In this document: one piece after another, positions 26,283 through 35,979 of the stretch
How the letters are laid out: every line of letters starts with the position of its first letter
Position numbering within the stretch: the stretch's first letter is position 1
Notes under the pieces: generated by a model
What the model saw: the letters and a program-made list of their open reading frames with translations, nothing else
Database searches by the model: none
Told to the model about the DNA's origin: nothing
Program-made: the position numbers and the translations under genes
NCBI RefSeq assembly: GCF_016103465.1
Contig: NZ_JAEEAP010000013.1
Location: 1-49,804, forward strand
DNA length: 49,804 bases
Origin: Streptomyces sabulosicollis
Lineage (GTDB): Bacteria > Actinomycetota > Actinomycetes > Streptomycetales > Streptomycetaceae
Direction: 5' to 3'

Positions 26283-27065
26283 TTACGGCGACGCTGGGGG
26301 GTACAGCTCGCGCGGCAGCCCCGCCGCCGCGGCCCGGTCCAGCAGCCACAGCGTCCGGCCGCGGCCGTGCGCGCCCGCCGCCGGAGCCTGCAGCTCCCCG
26401 GCCCCCGACAGCGCTATCGTGACCGCCTTCGCCTTGTCCTCACCGGCCGCCAGCAGCCACACCTCCCGTGCCGCGCGGATCGCGGGCAGGGTCAGCGAGG
26501 TCCGTACCGGCGGCGGCTTGGGCGCGCCGCGCACCCCGACCACCATCCGCTCGTTCTCCCGGACGGCGGGCAGCTCGGGGAAGAGCGAGGCCACATGGGT
26601 GTCCGGGCCGACGCCCAGCAGCAGCACATCGAACGACGGCACCGCGCCGTGGTTCTCCGGCCGGGCGGCCCGGGCCAGCTCGGCCGCGTACGCCTCGGCC
26701 GCGGTGTCCACATCGCCGCCGTGGGGCCCGTCGGACGCGGGCATCGCGTGCACCCGCGCCGGGTCCAGCTCCACCGCGTTCAGCAGCGCCTGACGGGCCT
26801 GCGTGACATTGCGGTCCGCATGGCCGTCGGGCAGGAACCGCTCATCGCCCCACCACAGGTCCAGCCGCGACCAGTCGACCGCGTCGCGCGCCGGGGAGGC
26901 GGCGATCGCGGCCAGCAGACCGTTGCCGTTGCGCCCGCCGGTCAGGACGACCGAGGCCGAGCCACGGGCGGCCTGGGCGTCCACGATCTTCGTGATCAGC
27001 CGTGCCGCCGCGGCCTTGGCCATCAGCTCCTTGTCGCGGTGGACGACCACCTGTGGTGTGGTCAT
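26283..27065 (-). CDS. pgl: 6-phosphogluconolactonase
   Basis: Hydrolyses 6-phosphogluconolactone made by Zwf. The 260-aa DevB/SOL-type protein shows SVVLTGGRNGNGLLAAI (near residue 38), DWSRLDLWWGDERFLP (near 65-80, the conserved GDER), and LLLGVGPDTHVASLFPE (near 145, where most homologues have G-x-G-x-DGH-x-ASLFP; here the Gly before His is Thr). The gene ends the operon. Its ATG overlaps the opcA stop (ATGA), giving tight coupling to the G6PDH assembly factor. Confidence 0.95.
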   Translation of the reverse strand: MTTPQVVVHRDKELMAKAAAARLITKIVDAQAARGSASVVLTGGRNGNGLLAAIAASPARDAVDWSRLDLWWGDERFLPDGHADRNVTQARQALLNAVELDPARVHAMPASDGPHGGDVDTAAEAYAAELARAARPENHGAVPSFDVLLLGVGPDTHVASLFPELPAVRENERMVVGVRGAPKPPPVRTSLTLPAIRAAREVWLLAAGEDKAKAVTIALSGAGELQAPAAGAHGRGRTLWLLDRAAAAGLPRELYPPASP

Positions 27066-28213
27066 GTGTCCGCCTTCCCGTCCGCCTTCTGCTCCTGGGA
27101 CTTCGGGGGGTGGGGCTTGGGAACCGGCGGCTGGGCCGGTGCCTGCGGCGGGTTCTTCGGCGAGCCCGGAGCGTGCTCCGACGGCGTCTCCGGGTCCCGG
27201 GTCGGCAGCGGCGGCCGGTCCGCCCCGGGCGGTGCCACCTGGGTCGCCGGGGCGGCCTTGGCGTCCCGCTCCAGCGTCCCCACGCCGCCCTTGCCCAGCT
27301 TGCTGACGCCGAACTTCACCGACGACTCGTAGCTCTCGTCGGGGTCCAGCCGGCGCAGCTCCTCGGCGATCAGCTCCGACATCTCACGCCGCTGCAGCGC
27401 CACATGCCGGTCGGGCTGGCCCGGCATCGCCAGCTCGGCCAGCGAGCCGTTCGCCCGGTCCAGGCAGATCACGCCGTCGGACGTCTCCAGCCGCACCGCG
27501 GTCAGCCCGGGGCCCTCCGAGACCTGCCGGTCCACCGGGACCCCCAGCCGCTGGGCGAGCCACAGCGCGAGCAGCTCGCTGCTCGGGTTGTACGCCTCGC
27601 CCTCGACGACCGCGGAGGTGATCGGGGAGTGCCGCTGGTCCAGGGCCGCGGCCAGGACGCTGCGCCACGGGGTGATCCGGGTCCAGGCCAGATCGGTGTC
27701 GCCCGGGGTGTAGGTGGCGGCCCGCAGCCCGAGGGCCGCGACCGGGTCCTCGGTGGCCTGGGCGTCGGTGATCCGGCGCTGGGCCAGCTGCCCGAGCAGG
27801 TCCTCGGCGGGGTGCTCCGGGGCGTCCTCCGGCCACCACACGACCACCGGGGCGTCCGGCAGCAGCAGCGGCAGGACCACCGAGTAGGCGTGGTTGGCGA
27901 GTTCGCCGTGCAGCCGCAGCAGCACCGTCTCGCCGGTGCCGGTCTCGCCGCCGACCCGGACCTCGGCGTCCATCCGGGCCATCTTGCGGTCGCGCGGCGA
28001 CCGGCCCGGCCGCTTGATGACGACCAGGATGCGCGAGGGGTGCTCCTTGGACGCCTCGCTGGCCGCCCGCAGCGCGTCGTAGTGATTGCCCTCGTCGGTG
28101 ACGATGACGAGGGTGAGCACCATGCCCACGGCCGGGGTACCGGTGGCCCGGCGTGCCTGGACCAGAGCGGAGTTGATCCGGCTGGACGTGGTGTCCGTGA
28201 GATCGATGTTCAT
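27062..28213 (-). CDS. opcA: Glucose-6-phosphate dehydrogenase assembly protein OpcA
   Basis: OpcA is an actinobacterial and cyanobacterial partner that activates or assembles G6PDH. The 383-aa product starts [20 protein letters not shown] and has the family features RILVVIKRPG, HGELANHAYSVVLPLLLPDAPVVVWWP (cited by its ends HGELANH and VVVWWP, near residues 103-128) and WTRITPWRSVLAAALD. The last ~70 residues are a Pro/Ala/Lys-rich disordered tail that looks longer than the core fold needs. It overlaps zwf by 4 bp (ATGA) upstream and pgl by 4 bp downstream. Confidence 0.95.
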   Translation of the reverse strand: MNIDLTDTTSSRINSALVQARRATGTPAVGMVLTLVIVTDEGNHYDALRAASEASKEHPSRILVVIKRPGRSPRDRKMARMDAEVRVGGETGTGETVLLRLHGELANHAYSVVLPLLLPDAPVVVWWPEDAPEHPAEDLLGQLAQRRITDAQATEDPVAALGLRAATYTPGDTDLAWTRITPWRSVLAAALDQRHSPITSAVVEGEAYNPSSELLALWLAQRLGVPVDRQVSEGPGLTAVRLETSDGVICLDRANGSLAELAMPGQPDRHVALQRREMSELIAEELRRLDPDESYESSVKFGVSKLGKGGVGTLERDAKAAPATQVAPPGADRPPLPTRDPETPSEHAPGSPKNPPQAPAQPPVPKPHPPKSQEQKADGKADT

Positions 28214-29742
28214 GGCCGCCGCCAGCTCCGTCCGTCTCGTGCGAGCATCTCGTCCGCGGCTTTCGGCCCCCAGGTCCCGGAGGTGTACTGCTCGGGCTTG
28301 CCGTGCTTGTCCCAGAACTCCTCGATCGGGTCCAGGATCCGCCAGGACTGCTCGACCTCCTCATGGCGGGGGAAGAGGTTCGCCTCGCCGAGCAGGACGT
28401 CGAGCAGCAGCCGCTCGTACGCCTCGGGGCTGGACTCGGTGAAGGACTCGCCGTACTGGAAGTCCATCGTCACGTCCCGGATCTCCATGGAGGTGCCGGG
28501 CACCTTGGAGCCGAACCGGATGGTGACGCCCTCGTCCGGCTGCACCCGGATGACCAGGGCGTTCTGCCCCAGCTCCTGGGTGTCGGTGGCATCGAAGGGG
28601 GAGTGCGGGGCGCGCTGGAAGACCACCGCGATCTCGGTGACCCGCCGCCCCAGCCGCTTGCCGGTGCGCAGGTAGAAGGGGACACCCGCCCAGCGGCGGT
28701 TGTCGATCTCCAGCTTGATGGCGGCGTAGGTGTCGGTCTTCGAGTGGGGGTCGATGCCCTCCTCCTCGAGGTAGCCGTGCACCTCCTCGCCGCCCTGCCA
28801 GCCGCCGGCGTACTGCGCGCGCACCGTGTGCTTGCCCAGGTCCTTGGGCAGCTTGACCGCCCTGAGCGCCTTCAGCTTCTCGGTGACCAGGGAGGACGCG
28901 TCGAAGGAGGCGGGCTCCTCCATGGCGGTCAGCGCGAGCAGCTGGAGCAGGTGGTTCTGGATGACGTCGCGGGCCGCGCCGATGCCGTCGTAGTAGCCCG
29001 CGCGACCGCCGATGCCGATGTCCTCGGCCATGGTGATCTGTACGTGGTCGACGTACGACCGGTTCCAGATCGGCTCGAACATCGTGTTGGCGAAGCGCAG
29101 CGCCAGGATGTTCTGGACCGTCTCCTTGCCCAGGTAGTGGTCGATCCGGAAGACATCGCCGGGCCGGAAGACCTCGTGGACGACCTGGTTGAGCTCCTGG
29201 GCGCTCTTCAGGTCGTGGCCGAACGGCTTCTCGATGACCGCGCGCCGCCAGGAGTCGCCCTGCCCCTGGGACAGTCCGTGCTTCTTGAGCTGCTGGACGA
29301 CGGTGGGGAAGAACTTCGGCGGGACCGACAGGTAGAACGCGAAGTTGCCGCCGGTGCCGCGCGCCTTGTCGAGCTCCTCTATGGTCGCCCGCAGCTGGAC
29401 GAACGCCTCGTCGTCGTCGAACACGCCGGGTACGAAGCGGAACCCCTCGGCCAGCTGCTGCCAGACCTCCTCGCGGAACGGGGTCCGGGCGTGTTCCTTG
29501 ACCGCGTCGTGCACGACCTGGGCGAAGTCCTCGTTCTCCCAGTCGCGGCGGGCGAAGCCGACGAGTGAGAAGCCCGGGGGCAGCAGGCCGCGGTTGGCCA
29601 GGTCGTAGATGGCGGGCATCAGCTTCTTACGGGACAGGTCGCCCGTGACGCCGAAGATCACCAGGCCGGACGGCCCCGCGATGCGCGGGAGCCGCCGGTC
29701 TCGTGGGTCACGCAGCGGATTGCTGCTGCTCACGGTTTTCAC
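28210..29742 (-). CDS. zwf: Glucose-6-phosphate 1-dehydrogenase
   Basis: First enzyme of the oxidative pentose phosphate pathway, yielding NADPH. The 510-aa product has the NADP motif [15 protein letters not shown] (near residue 30), the active-site signature [14 protein letters not shown] (near 198-211), [11 protein letters not shown] and a C-terminal NADP-fold region. GTG at 29742 overlaps the tal stop (GTGA); a second in-frame GTG three codons in (VSSSNPL) is possible. It is in the operon tkt-tal-zwf-opcA-pgl. Confidence 0.98.
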   Translation of the reverse strand: MKTVSSSNPLRDPRDRRLPRIAGPSGLVIFGVTGDLSRKKLMPAIYDLANRGLLPPGFSLVGFARRDWENEDFAQVVHDAVKEHARTPFREEVWQQLAEGFRFVPGVFDDDEAFVQLRATIEELDKARGTGGNFAFYLSVPPKFFPTVVQQLKKHGLSQGQGDSWRRAVIEKPFGHDLKSAQELNQVVHEVFRPGDVFRIDHYLGKETVQNILALRFANTMFEPIWNRSYVDHVQITMAEDIGIGGRAGYYDGIGAARDVIQNHLLQLLALTAMEEPASFDASSLVTEKLKALRAVKLPKDLGKHTVRAQYAGGWQGGEEVHGYLEEEGIDPHSKTDTYAAIKLEIDNRRWAGVPFYLRTGKRLGRRVTEIAVVFQRAPHSPFDATDTQELGQNALVIRVQPDEGVTIRFGSKVPGTSMEIRDVTMDFQYGESFTESSPEAYERLLLDVLLGEANLFPRHEEVEQSWRILDPIEEFWDKHGKPEQYTSGTWGPKAADEMLARDGRSWRRP

Positions 29743-30857
29743 GCCTCCGAGGGTGCGAGGCGCTTGAGCTCCGCCTCGGTGGACTTCAGCAGGTCGTTCC
29801 AGGAGGACTCGAACTTCTCGACGCCCTCGTCCTCCAGCACCTGGACGACGTCGTCGTAGGAGATCCCGATCCCGGCCAGCGCGTCGAGGTCGGCCTTGGC
29901 CTGCTCGTACGTGCCGCGCACGGTGTCACCGCGGATCTCGCCGTGGTCGGCGACGGCCTCCAGGGTGGCCTCCGGCATCGTGTTGACGGTGCCGGGGGCG
30001 ACCAGGTCCTCGACGTACATGGTGTCCTTGTACGCCGGGTCCTTCACACCGGTCGAGGCCCACAGCGGACGCTGCTTGTTGGCGTTCGCCCGGTCCAGGG
30101 CGGCCCAGCGGTCGGAGCTGAAGACCTCCTCGTACGCCTGGTACGCGAGGCGGGCGTTGGCGATGGCGGCCTTGCCGCGCAGCGCCTTGGCCTCATCGGT
30201 GCCGATCTTGTCGATGCGCTTGTCGATCTCGGTGTCCACGCGGGAGACGAAGAAGGACGCCACCGAGTGGATCTTCTGCAGGTCCAGGCCCGCGGCCTTG
30301 GCCTTCTCCAGACCGGCCAGGAAGGCGTCCATGACCGCGCGGTACCGCTCCAGGGAGAAGATCAGCGTGACATTGACGCTGATGCCCAGGCCGATCACCT
30401 CGGTGATCGCGGGCAGCCCCGCCTCGGTCGCCGGGATCTTGATGAAGGTGTTGGGCCGGTCCACCAGCCAGGCCAGCTGCTTGGCCTCGGCGATGGTGGC
30501 GGCCGTGTTGTGGGCCAGGCGCGGGTCGACCTCGATGGAGACCCGGCCGTCCTGGCCGCCCGTCGCGTCGTACACCGGCCGGAGGATGTCGGCCGCGTCG
30601 CGCACGTCCGCCGTGGTGATCATGCGGACGGCTTCCTCGACGGTGAGCCTGCGGACCGCGAGGTCGGCCACCTGCTGCTGGTAGCCGTCGCCGCCGGAGA
30701 TCGCCTTCTGGAAGATCGACGGGTTGGTGGTGACGCCTACGACATGCTGCTGGTCGATCAGCTCGGCCAGGTTGCCGGAGGTGATCCTCTTGCGGGAGAG
30801 ATCGTCGAGCCAGATCGCGACGCCTTCGTCGGCCAGCCGCTTGAGTGCGTCTGTCAT
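29739..30857 (-). CDS. tal: Transaldolase
   Basis: Transfers dihydroxyacetone units between sugar phosphates in the non-oxidative branch. The 372-aa TalA/B-type barrel has [13 protein letters not shown] (residues about 36-48), the Schiff-base Lys in [11 protein letters not shown] (near 138-148), and [17 protein letters not shown]. The C-terminus ([18 protein letters not shown]) fits the actinobacterial longer form. ATG at 30857 has GGAGAA about 9 nt upstream. It follows tkt after 43 bp and overlaps zwf by 4 bp. Confidence 0.97.
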   Translation of the reverse strand: MTDALKRLADEGVAIWLDDLSRKRITSGNLAELIDQQHVVGVTTNPSIFQKAISGGDGYQQQVADLAVRRLTVEEAVRMITTADVRDAADILRPVYDATGGQDGRVSIEVDPRLAHNTAATIAEAKQLAWLVDRPNTFIKIPATEAGLPAITEVIGLGISVNVTLIFSLERYRAVMDAFLAGLEKAKAAGLDLQKIHSVASFFVSRVDTEIDKRIDKIGTDEAKALRGKAAIANARLAYQAYEEVFSSDRWAALDRANANKQRPLWASTGVKDPAYKDTMYVEDLVAPGTVNTMPEATLEAVADHGEIRGDTVRGTYEQAKADLDALAGIGISYDDVVQVLEDEGVEKFESSWNDLLKSTEAELKRLAPSEA

Positions 30858-30900
30858 GGGGTGTGTTCTCCTACTCGTCGCACTTACTCGTCTGTGGGGG

Positions 30901-32979
30901 TCAGCGCCCGGCGGCGTCGACGGACTCGCGGGCGGCGGTGACCACGGCCTCGGCGGTGAGGCCGAACTCCCGGAAGAGCACCTTGTAGTCGGCCGAGGCG
31001 CCGAAGTGCTCCAGCGAGACGATGCGGCCGGCCTCGCCGACGTAGCGGTACCAGGTCAGGCCGATTCCCGCCTCGACGGCCACGCGGGCCTTGACGGACG
31101 GCGGCAGCACTGTCTCCCGGTACCCCTTGTCCTGCTCCTCGAACCACTCGACCGAGGGCATCGACACGACGCGGGTGGGAATCCCGGCGGCCTGGAGCTG
31201 CTCGCGCGCCTCCACGGCGAGCTGCACCTCCGAACCGGTGCCGATGAGGATGACCTGCGGCTGGCCGCCCTCGGCCTCGAAGAGCACATAGCCGCCCTTG
31301 GCGGCGTCCTCGTTGGCCTCGTAGGTCGGCACGTTCTGCCGGGTCAGCGCCAGGCCGTGCGGAGCCGGGTTCGCGCTGTGGCGGCGGGTGATCTCCCGCC
31401 AGGCGATGGCCGTCTCGTTGGCGTCGGCCGGGCGGACCACGTTCAGGCCCGGGATGGCGCGCAGCGCGGACAGGTGCTCCACCGGCTGGTGGGTCGGGCC
31501 GTCCTCGCCGAGGCCGATGGAGTCGTGCGTCCACACGTAGGTGACCGGCAGCTTCATCAGCGCGGCGAGCCGGACGGCCGGGCGCATGTAGTCGGAGAAG
31601 ACCAGGAAGGTACCGCCGTAGACCCGGGTGTTGCCGTGCAGGGCGATGCCGTTCATGGTCGAGCCCATGGCGTGCTCGCGGATGCCGAAGTGGATCGTGC
31701 GGCCGTACGGGTCGGCCTCCGGCAGCGGGTTGCCCTTCGGGAGGAAGGACGAGGACGCGTCGATCGTGGTGTTGTTGGAGCCCGCGAGGTCGGCGGAGCC
31801 GCCCCACAGCTCGGGGAGCACCCCGCCGAGCGCCTTGAGCACCTGGCCGGACGCCTTACGGGTGGCGACGTCCTTGCCCGGCTCGAAGACCGGCAGCGCG
31901 CTCTCCCAGCCCTCGGGCAGCTCACCCGCGGTGATCCGGTCGAACAGGGCGGCGCGCTCGGTGTTGGTGTTCCGCCACTCCTGGAGCTTCTTGTCCCAGG
32001 CGGCGTGCGCCTCGCGGCCGCGGTCGACCAGGGCGCGGGTGTGGTTGATGACGTCGGTCTCGACCGCGAAGTGCTGCTCGGGGTCGAAGCCGAGGACGCG
32101 CTTGGTGGCGGCGACCTCGTCGGCGCCCAGCGCCGAGCCGTGGGACGCCTCGGTGTTCTGCGCGTTCGGCGCGGGCCAGGCGATGATCGTACGGGCCGCG
32201 ATGATCGAGGGGCGCTCGGTCTCGGCCTGCGCCGCCTTGAGCGCCGCGTACAGCGCGTGGATGTCGAAGTCGCCGCTCTCGGCCTGCTCGATGCGCTGGA
32301 CGTGCCAGCCGTACGCCTCGTAGCGCTTCAGCACGTCCTCGGAGAGCGCGGTCGCGGTGTCGCCCTCGATCGAGATGTGGTTGTCGTCGTACAGGGCGAC
32401 GATGTTGCCCAGCTTCTGGTGGCCGGCCAGCGAGGACGCCTCGGCGGAGATGCCCTCCTCCAGGTCGCCGTCGGAGACGATCGCCCAGATGGTGTGGTCG
32501 AACGGGGAGGCGCCCTCGGGCGCCTCCGGGTCGAACAGACCGCGCTCGTAGCGGGCCGCCATCGCCATGCCCACCGCGTTGGCGATGCCCTGGCCCAGCG
32601 GGCCGGTGGTGGTCTCGACACCGGTGGTGTGGCCGAACTCGGGGTGGCCCGGGGTCTTGCTGCCCCAGGTGCGGAACGACCGCAGATCGTCGAGCTCGAG
32701 ACCGAAGCCCGCCAGGTACAGCTGGACGTAGAGGGTCAGGCTGGTGTGTCCGGGGGAGAGGACGAAGCGGTCCCGGCCCGCCCAGCCCGCGTCGGAGGGG
32801 TCGTGCCGCATCAGCTTCTGGAAGAGCAGGTACGCGGCGGGCGCGAGGCTCATGGCCGTGCCAGGGTGGCCGTTACCGACCTTCTGTACGGAGTCCATGG
32901 CCAGGACCCGGGCCGTGTCGACGGCTCGCTGGTCCAGATCGGTCCACTCGAGGTCTGTGGTAGTCGGCTTGGTGCTCAC
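30901..32979 (-). CDS. tkt: Transketolase
   Basis: TPP-dependent C2 transfer between sugar phosphates. The 692-aa product shows [13 protein letters not shown] (near residue 36), the TPP/Mg motif [18 protein letters not shown] (near 168-185, ending at the conserved GN), DDNHISIEG, and the second-domain pyrimidine-site region [13 protein letters not shown] with [20 protein letters not shown] (cited as two parts near 460-510). GTG at 32979 has GGAGAGGAG upstream. It is first gene of the pentose phosphate operon, divergent from ctaB across 383 bp. Confidence 0.98.
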   Translation of the reverse strand: MSTKPTTTDLEWTDLDQRAVDTARVLAMDSVQKVGNGHPGTAMSLAPAAYLLFQKLMRHDPSDAGWAGRDRFVLSPGHTSLTLYVQLYLAGFGLELDDLRSFRTWGSKTPGHPEFGHTTGVETTTGPLGQGIANAVGMAMAARYERGLFDPEAPEGASPFDHTIWAIVSDGDLEEGISAEASSLAGHQKLGNIVALYDDNHISIEGDTATALSEDVLKRYEAYGWHVQRIEQAESGDFDIHALYAALKAAQAETERPSIIAARTIIAWPAPNAQNTEASHGSALGADEVAATKRVLGFDPEQHFAVETDVINHTRALVDRGREAHAAWDKKLQEWRNTNTERAALFDRITAGELPEGWESALPVFEPGKDVATRKASGQVLKALGGVLPELWGGSADLAGSNNTTIDASSSFLPKGNPLPEADPYGRTIHFGIREHAMGSTMNGIALHGNTRVYGGTFLVFSDYMRPAVRLAALMKLPVTYVWTHDSIGLGEDGPTHQPVEHLSALRAIPGLNVVRPADANETAIAWREITRRHSANPAPHGLALTRQNVPTYEANEDAAKGGYVLFEAEGGQPQVILIGTGSEVQLAVEAREQLQAAGIPTRVVSMPSVEWFEEQDKGYRETVLPPSVKARVAVEAGIGLTWYRYVGEAGRIVSLEHFGASADYKVLFREFGLTAEAVVTAARESVDAAGR

Positions 32980-33362
32980 CCTGAGTCAGGGCTCCTCTCC
33001 ACAATGTCGAAATCCGGTGACCGTATGTACACCGGCGATGTCGAGCCTACCCCTGGAACAACGGTCATCTTTTCGAGTTCCACTCAACGGGATAAGGAAC
33101 GAATTCCGAGGTTGCCGCATTCCCTCCGGGGCCCGTCCGGGGGGCGTCCGGGGCCTTGAGGAAGGTGCCGTTCCGGGCCCTGCCGGGCCCGTCGTCCTCC
33201 GGGCGTGACCGCCTTACGGGCGCCTTCCCGCGCCCCTACAACACGAGGGACCCCGGCGACGGGCGGCGCATCCGCTGCGTCTAGAGTGGCGTGGTACGCG
33301 CAAGTCTTTACCGGCTCTTCATGTCCGGTGCTTGCTTGTTCTTGCTTCCACCAGGGGTGTGC
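32980..33362. promoter_or_regulatory. Divergent intergenic region tkt / ctaB
   Basis: No gene is seen. It must hold both promoters. Near tkt lies a dyad CCGGTG (33014-33019) with CACCGG (33030-33035), flanked by direct TGTCGA copies (33005-33010 and 33039-33044). On the minus strand TAGGCT near 33046-33051 is -10-like. On the plus strand TAGAGT (33282-33287) is -10-like for ctaB, but neither has a convincing -35. The middle (33110-33240) is only GC-rich. Confidence 0.4.
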
Positions 33363-34313
33363 GTGACGGCCGTCGAATCCCGTCCTGCGGGGGTGCTCGA
33401 GACGAGCGAAACGAGCTCCGGTCACCGGCCGTTCGGGGCCCGTGTCAAGGCGTTCGTGGCGCTGACCAAGCCGCGCGTCATCGAATTGCTGCTGATGACG
33501 ACGGTACCGGTCATGTTCCTGGCCGCCCAGGGCGTCCCGGACCTGTGGCTGGTGGTCGCCACCTGCGTCGGTGGCTATCTGTCGGCCGGCGGCGCCGCCG
33601 CGTTCAACATGTATTACGACCGGGACATCGACGCGCTGATGGAGCGCACGGCGCAGCGCCCGCTCGTGACCGGCATGGTCTCGCCGCGGGAGTGCCTCGT
33701 CTTCGCCTTCGCGCTCGCGGTGGGGTCGACGGCCTGGTTCTGGGCGCTGGTCAACCCGCTGTCCGCGATGCTGTCGCTCGGTGCGCTGGCCTTCTACGTC
33801 GTCGTCTACACGATGTGGCTCAAGCGCCGCACCTCGCAGAACATCGTCTGGGGCGGCATCGCGGGCTGCATGCCCGTGCTCATCGGCTGGTCCTCGGTGA
33901 CCAACGAGGTCTCCTGGGCCGCCGTCATCCTCTTCCTCGTCATCTTCTTCTGGACGCCGCCGCACTACTGGCCGCTGTCGATGAAGGTCAAGGACGACTA
34001 CGAGCGGGCCAGCGTGCCGATGCTGCCGGTGATCGCGGGCAACAAGGCGGTCGCGCGCCAGATCGTCCTCTACAGCTGGGCCATGGTCGGCGTCTCGCTG
34101 CTGCTGTGGCCGCTGGGCTACACCGGCTGGTTCTACCCCGTCGTCGCGGCCGTGCTGGGCGGGTTCTGGCTCAAGGAGGCGCACGGCCTCCAGGCGCGCG
34201 CCAGGGCCGGGATCACGGGCGCGAAGCTCAAGGAGATGCGGCTGTTCCACTGGTCGATCACCTATGTGTCGCTGCTGTTCGTCGCCGTGGCCGTGGACCC
34301 TTTCCTGCGGTGA
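33363..34313 (+). CDS. ctaB: Protoheme IX farnesyltransferase (heme O synthase)
   Basis: Adds a farnesyl group to heme b to make heme O for aa3-type cytochrome oxidase. The 316-aa UbiA-superfamily protein has about nine TM segments, the prenyl-diphosphate/Mg motif [20 protein letters not shown] (near residues 79-98) with N-x3-D-x3-D, and the characteristic [19 protein letters not shown] (near 198-216). GTG at 33363 follows AGGGG and starts TAVESRPAG as I recall for Streptomyces CtaB; a GTG two codons earlier is possible and the open frame reaches 33291. ctaA, the next pathway step, lies 1.6 kb downstream on the other strand. Confidence 0.96.
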   Translation: MTAVESRPAGVLETSETSSGHRPFGARVKAFVALTKPRVIELLLMTTVPVMFLAAQGVPDLWLVVATCVGGYLSAGGAAAFNMYYDRDIDALMERTAQRPLVTGMVSPRECLVFAFALAVGSTAWFWALVNPLSAMLSLGALAFYVVVYTMWLKRRTSQNIVWGGIAGCMPVLIGWSSVTNEVSWAAVILFLVIFFWTPPHYWPLSMKVKDDYERASVPMLPVIAGNKAVARQIVLYSWAMVGVSLLLWPLGYTGWFYPVVAAVLGGFWLKEAHGLQARARAGITGAKLKEMRLFHWSITYVSLLFVAVAVDPFLR

Positions 34314-34324
34314 TTACCGGCGGG

Positions 34325-34330
34325 TAGCAT
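34325..34330 (+). promoter_or_regulatory. -10 element of a probable leaderless promoter
   Basis: TAGCAT lies 7 nt before the ATG at 34338, with TTTCCT (34301-34306) 18 nt upstream. No SD is visible, so the mRNA probably starts at the ATG. Confidence 0.5.
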
Positions 34331-34337
34331 CGTCTGT

Positions 34338-34757
34338 ATGGCAGACACCACCCAGCCGGAGACGCCCGAGAGCGGCCAGTCGGCCGCCCAGCCCTCCGCG
34401 CCGGAAGCACCGGCCAAGCCGTCCAAGCCGTCCAAGGACGAGAAGCGGGCCGAGCGGCTCGCCCGCCAGATCACGGCCTTCGCCACCGGCCACGGCGGCG
34501 GGGCCGAGGGGCAGATCGCCCACATCGGGCGCGGCGCCGTCCGGATCGCCCTCGTCGGCGCGGACGGCGAATGGGGCGTCCTCGTGGCCCCCTCCCAGGA
34601 CAGCGCGCGGCGCGCCGCCGAGATCGCCGGGCTGACCCTCAGGGACGACTTCGACGGCGAGCTCGCGGCCAAGGTCCGCACCGGTCCCTACGAGTGGACG
34701 CGCATGGCGGGCATCCAGCTCGGCGGGCCCGGCAACCCTCCGGCAGCCGCCTCGTAG
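34338..34757 (+). CDS. Conserved hypothetical protein of the ctaB locus
   Basis: 139 aa, not assigned to a named family. Residues 1-35 are a disordered Pro/Ala/Glu/Ser-rich tail. A Lys/Arg-rich helix (KDEKRAERLARQITAFATG) follows, then an alpha/beta core (GAVRIALVGADGEWGVLVAPS, RRAAEIAGLTL, ELAAKVRTGPYEWTRMAGIQLGG). No signal peptide, TM segment or metal motif is visible, so it is likely cytosolic. The ATG fits a leaderless promoter geometry. Small proteins at this position beside ctaB occur in other Streptomyces as far as I recall, but the function is unknown. Confidence 0.8.
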   Translation: MADTTQPETPESGQSAAQPSAPEAPAKPSKPSKDEKRAERLARQITAFATGHGGGAEGQIAHIGRGAVRIALVGADGEWGVLVAPSQDSARRAAEIAGLTLRDDFDGELAAKVRTGPYEWTRMAGIQLGGPGNPPAAAS

Positions 34758-34842
34758 AACGCCTGGATGCGAGTCCGCCGACACCTCGCGCCCCTTCCGT
34801 CCGTTAAGCCCATCGATGCCGGAGGGCGAGGAGGCGGCGGCG

Positions 34843-35979
34843 ATGCACGAGGCGACGGACTCCCCGGACACCGTGGGCCCGCCGACCGGCCCGGTCCCGC
34901 GCGACGGGCCGGGCCCGGTGGCGGGCCCGATCACCCTGCCGCCGCTGGTCGACCAGCACAGCCACGGCACGGTGGACGGCGAGCTCGGAGTCGGCTCGTT
35001 CGAAACCCATCTGGCGGCCGCCGCCGGGTCGGGCGCGGCCCCGGCCGGGACCACCTTCTTCGACAGCTGGACCGGCCTCGCGGTGCGCCGCTGGTGCCCC
35101 CCGCTGCTGGGCATGGAGCCTTACTGCGCGCCCGTCAGCTATCTCGCCCGCCGCCGTGAGCTGGGCGCCTACCGCGCCGCGCGGCTGCTGCTGCGCGGCG
35201 CGGGCATCGGCACCTTCCTGCTGGAGTCCGGCGCCCGGGACGGCCTCAGCGGCCCGGAGGAACTGGCCGCGGCCGCCGACGGCACGGTCCTCGAGGTGGT
35301 CCGCCTGGAGCCGCTGGCCGAGCAGGTCGCCGACACCTCCGGCACGGTCGACGCCTTCATCGGCAACACCGCGGAGGCGCTGTACGCGGCGGCCCAGCAC
35401 GCGACCGCCTTCGCCATGGGCATCGCCTTCTGCGACGAGATCCCGCCCGATCCGCGCGAGGTGCGGCGCGCCGCCGCCCGCTGGCTCGCGCTCACCGTAC
35501 GCCCGGCCCCAGGCCGCGCCCCCGACCCCGCGCTCGCCCAGCATCTGCTGTGGAGCGCCGTGGCGACCGGCCTTCCGGTGCAGCTGCACTGCGCCGATCC
35601 GCAGTCGCTCAGCGGCTTCCTGCGCGCCACGGCGGGCTTCGGCACCGATCTGGTGCTGCTTCCCGGCCGACCGCACCACCGCCGGGCGGCCCAGCTCGCG
35701 GCGGCCTTCCCGCACGTCTACGCGGACGCCGGGCCGCGGCCCGGGGAGACCCTGGGCGAGGCGCCGTTCGGCAAGCTGCTCTTCTCGACCGGCGCGCGGG
35801 CGCTGCCCGAGCTGTACGTGACCGCGTCCCGGCTGTTCGGCCAGGCCATGGCCCGGCTGGCGGAGGAGTGGGTCGGCGAGGGGATCTGCACCCGGGCCGA
35901 GGCCCAGCGGATCGCCGGGCTGGTCGCGGCCGGGACCGCGCGCCGGGTCTACCGGCTGGACGCGGCCGGCTCGGGCTGA
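34843..35979 (+). CDS. Amidohydrolase-family protein (FluG N-domain-like)
   Basis: 378 aa. Amidohydrolase-type motifs are PPLVDQHSHG (near residue 33-42, H-x-H), a mid-chain VQLHCADPQSL (near 246), and GKLLFSTGARALPELY near 316-331, where FluG-like proteins have an Asp in the LxSTDA position; here it is Gly-Ala, so one metal ligand may be missing. The ATG at 34843 is preferred over the in-frame ATG at 34816 because CGAGGAGG lies 8 nt upstream of it. Its 3' end overlaps convergent ctaA by 31 bp. The substrate is unknown; relatives are linked to glutamine-like or amine catabolism. Confidence 0.78.
   Translation: MHEATDSPDTVGPPTGPVPRDGPGPVAGPITLPPLVDQHSHGTVDGELGVGSFETHLAAAAGSGAAPAGTTFFDSWTGLAVRRWCPPLLGMEPYCAPVSYLARRRELGAYRAARLLLRGAGIGTFLLESGARDGLSGPEELAAAADGTVLEVVRLEPLAEQVADTSGTVDAFIGNTAEALYAAAQHATAFAMGIAFCDEIPPDPREVRRAAARWLALTVRPAPGRAPDPALAQHLLWSAVATGLPVQLHCADPQSLSGFLRATAGFGTDLVLLPGRPHHRRAAQLAAAFPHVYADAGPRPGETLGEAPFGKLLFSTGARALPELYVTASRLFGQAMARLAEEWVGEGICTRAEAQRIAGLVAAGTARRVYRLDAAGSG

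Noticed and set aside
33096-33107. GGAAC-type ECF sigma -35 in the tkt-ctaB spacer
   Set aside because: No matching -10 (GTC or GTT) at the expected spacing.
30724-33159. 811-aa open frame on the plus strand
   Set aside because: Shadow of tkt and the tkt-ctaB spacer; no recognisable domain or SD.
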